This document shows, in pieces, positions 14,365-15,759 of a DNA stretch of 15,759 nt. The stretch covers positions 1 to 15,759 of the forward strand of contig CALMWN010000206.1 of the NCBI GenBank assembly GCA_937873555.1, written 5' to 3'. The translations under genes and the position numbers were made by a program. The notes beneath the pieces are model-generated. The model did no database searches, was not told the DNA's origin, and saw nothing but the letters and a program-made list of their open reading frames with translations. The stretch's first letter is position 1. Each line of letters starts with the position of its first letter. Source of the stretch: an uncultured Clostridia bacterium. GTDB lineage: Bacteria > Bacillota > Clostridia > Acetivibrionales > CALMWN01.

Positions 14365-15024
14365 ATGGAAGGAATAATCAATGAATTGAAGTTCGGGGAA
14401 AATGGCTTGCTACCTGTTGTAACACAGGATTACAGGACCGGTGAAGTGTTGATGCTCGCATATATGAATAAGGAAGCCTTTGAAAAATCTCTTGAGACAG
14501 GAAAGGTGCATTACTGGAGCAGAAGCAGAAGCAAACTCTGGCTTAAAGGAGAGAATTCAGGACATTACCAGCATATAAAGTCCATCCGTCTGGACTGTGA
14601 TGGAGATACCCTGTTAATCAAGGTGGAGCAGCAGGTAGCTGCATGCCATACAGGCAATTATTCCTGCTTCTTCAGGGAGCTTGACGGGGATACTTTCAGA
14701 AATATATCCGAACCGGTTGACGAGCAGGGGGAAATAAACGGAGATGGGTCCAAAGTACTGCAGGAAGTATATGATGTAGTAGTTGACAGATTGAAGAACC
14801 CAAAGGAAGGCTCATATACAAACTACCTTTTTGAGAAAGGTCTTGACAAAATACTCAAGAAGGTTGGCGAGGAAACGGCGGAAGTCATAATAGCTGCAAA
14901 AAACAAGTCTAGAGATGAAATCCAGTACGAGGTTTCCGACCTGTTCTATCACATCATAGTACTTTTGGTTGAAAGAGGAATGAAACTTGACGATATATAC
15001 AATGAACTGAAAAAACGAAGATAG
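14365..15024 (+). CDS. hisIE: Bifunctional phosphoribosyl-AMP cyclohydrolase / phosphoribosyl-ATP pyrophosphatase
   Basis: The 219-residue fusion performs steps two and three of histidine synthesis. The N-terminal HisI domain (about 1-110) opens the adenine ring of PR-AMP; it shows LMLAYMNKEAF, HYWSRSRSKLW, the metal site DCDGD (77-81, Cys78), and the zinc ligands Cys94 and Cys101 in ACHTGNYSCF. After a short linker with variable acidic sequence (about 112-130), the C-terminal HisE domain (about 131-219) is a MazG-like helical pyrophosphohydrolase with KVGEETAEVIIAAKN and EVSDLFYHIIVLL. The frame could start at a TTG at 14359, but the ATG at 14365 has AGGGG at 9 nt spacing. It is separated from hisF by a terminator and its own predicted promoter. 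Confidence 0.96.
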   Translation: MEGIINELKFGENGLLPVVTQDYRTGEVLMLAYMNKEAFEKSLETGKVHYWSRSRSKLWLKGENSGHYQHIKSIRLDCDGDTLLIKVEQQVAACHTGNYSCFFRELDGDTFRNISEPVDEQGEINGDGSKVLQEVYDVVVDRLKNPKEGSYTNYLFEKGLDKILKKVGEETAEVIIAAKNKSRDEIQYEVSDLFYHIIVLLVERGMKLDDIYNELKKRR

Positions 15025-15053
15025 AAGTATGTTCTCCTAATGGGAGGTGTGCT

Positions 15054-15436
15054 TTGGATAAAAATAAACTAAGTGAGGTTTTACTTGAAGCAATAGGCAT
15101 TGTCGGATCGAAAAATGATGATGAGGAATATCATCCGACAATCGGGGGAATGCTGTTGTTCGGCACAAATCCCAGCCTGTTTTTACCGCATGTATATGTT
15201 AAAACTGCATATAATGAGTATATAAACTACTTTTATGGCAATATCCCGACATGAGAAATTCCTGGCTTTATCAAAGACTGTTGTCTCTGGATGTGAAAAG
15301 ACGCTTTATGAGATCCGGTACCGGTATGTTGCGTATTAAAAAAGCATTCGCAGAAATCGGAGAGGTTAAGTTCCTGAATATTGGCTCACAAAACCTGTTC
15401 AAAGTGATATTACCCAGGAACGGCAAGGTTTTGTGA
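15054..15436 (+). pseudogene. Remnant of an AlbA_2/RecG-like ATP-binding regulator (COG2865 type)
   Basis: Two adjacent open frames resemble separate pieces of one family of putative transcriptional regulators/helicase-like proteins with an N-terminal AlbA_2 domain and a GHKL-like C-terminal half. The first piece (15054-15254, 66 residues) contains HPTIGGMLLFGTNPSLFLPH, like the family's PTxAGLLLFGKxPxxFFP linker. The second (15251-15436, 61 residues) contains GTGMLRIKKAFAEIG and a final LFKVILPR, like the C-terminal GTGIxRIxxAFxEAG...FxVxxxR. The N-terminal AlbA_2 domain and the middle ATP-binding part, some 150 residues each in full-length relatives, are missing, so this looks like a gene with at least two deletions. 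The first piece still has a strong GGGAGGTG site before a TTG at 15054, so it may be translated. Family assignment is from remembered motif patterns. Confidence 0.6.
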
Positions 15437-15474
15437 AATTTATTTTCCACGTAAACGTACGGGGTGGTGAGTTG

Positions 15475-15759
15475 ATGAAAAGAGAAAAAAATGAAAACAT
15501 AATAGCCTATAGACGTGATGCTGAGTTTTTTTTCATGATTGGTATGAAATATGCCGACAGGAAAAATTTCATCAATGCTTTAAAATATACGAAAAAAGCA
15601 GTGGAAATTGAGCCGCTGAATCCCGACTATCAGTTCAATCTTGGCTGTATCCTTGCCGAATTGAAAGACACGATGGAATCAAACAGGGTACTTCTTGATA
15701 TTATAAGATATATCGACCCTACCCTGACAGAATGTTATTTCGGGATAGGATGCAATTAT
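15475..15759 (+). CDS. Tetratricopeptide-repeat (TPR) protein, 3' end outside the window
   Basis: The first 95 codons are present and run off the right edge. The first TPR unit is at about 16-47 (EFFFMIGMKYADRKNFINAL, then YTKKAVEIEP), the second at about 49-82 (PDYQFNLGCILAELKD, then IDP), and a third begins at about 84 (TECYFGIGCNY). The repeats show the usual small/aromatic positions and the proline at repeat ends. There is no signal peptide or membrane segment in the part seen, so it is probably a cytoplasmic scaffold. The ATG at 15475 is preceded by GGGGTGGTGAG; an in-frame TTG lies just before it. Function cannot be named from this fragment. Confidence 0.85.
   Translation, partial: MKREKNENIIAYRRDAEFFFMIGMKYADRKNFINALKYTKKAVEIEPLNPDYQFNLGCILAELKDTMESNRVLLDIIRYIDPTLTECYFGIGCNY

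Overview
The window looks like a chromosomal segment from a low-to-moderate-GC Gram-positive anaerobe of the class Clostridia, probably near the cellulolytic Acetivibrio/Ruminiclostridium group. This is an inference from strong GGAGG-type ribosome binding sites, frequent TTG/GTG starts, heavy AGA/AGG/ATA codon use, the split HisZ/HisG enzyme and the overall gene mix. No rRNA, tRNA, CRISPR array, insertion sequence or prophage was seen.

Layout. (1) 68-1153: a URO-D-family methyltransferase-like protein closed by a strong terminator. (2) 1288-3657: a free-standing helicase gene, pcrA, with its own promoter and terminator. (3) 3660-4500: a low-density stretch with a broken PilZ-like gene on the minus strand and a small four-cysteine protein on the plus strand, ending in a perfect 17-bp hairpin. 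(4) 4499-5149, minus strand: a HAD phosphatase (gph-like), divergent from the next block. (5) 5241-15024: the histidine biosynthesis cluster, in the order hisZ-hisG-hisD-LOG-hisC-hisB-purC-hisH-hisA-hisF-hisIE. It starts at a perfect consensus sigma-A promoter (TTGACA, 17 nt, TATAAT). All genes lie on one strand. Spacing runs from a 4-nt overlap (hisG/hisD) to gaps of 90-130 nt that hold hairpins and possible secondary promoters. A terminator-like hairpin and a good promoter separate hisF from hisIE. (6) 15054-15436: remains of a RecG-like/AlbA_2-type regulator gene. (7) 15475 to the end: the start of a TPR protein.

How the genes work together. HisZ and HisG start the pathway from ATP and PRPP. 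HisIE performs the next two steps, and HisA isomerises the product. HisH with HisF makes imidazole glycerol phosphate and releases AICAR. HisB, HisC and HisD finish histidine. Every step has an enzyme here except histidinol-phosphate phosphatase. Two genes from outside the pathway sit inside the cluster: purC, whose product SAICAR is the purine-pathway precursor of the same AICAR that HisH/HisF releases, and a LOG-family nucleotide phosphoribohydrolase. Both are linked to nucleotide/ribose-phosphate economy, so the arrangement makes metabolic sense, but the coupling is inferred.

I did not find a clearly new biological system. The most useful leads are the purine/nucleotide genes inside the his cluster, the missing phosphatase beside a divergent HAD enzyme, the separately promoted hisIE, and the decayed genes in the two low-density stretches.
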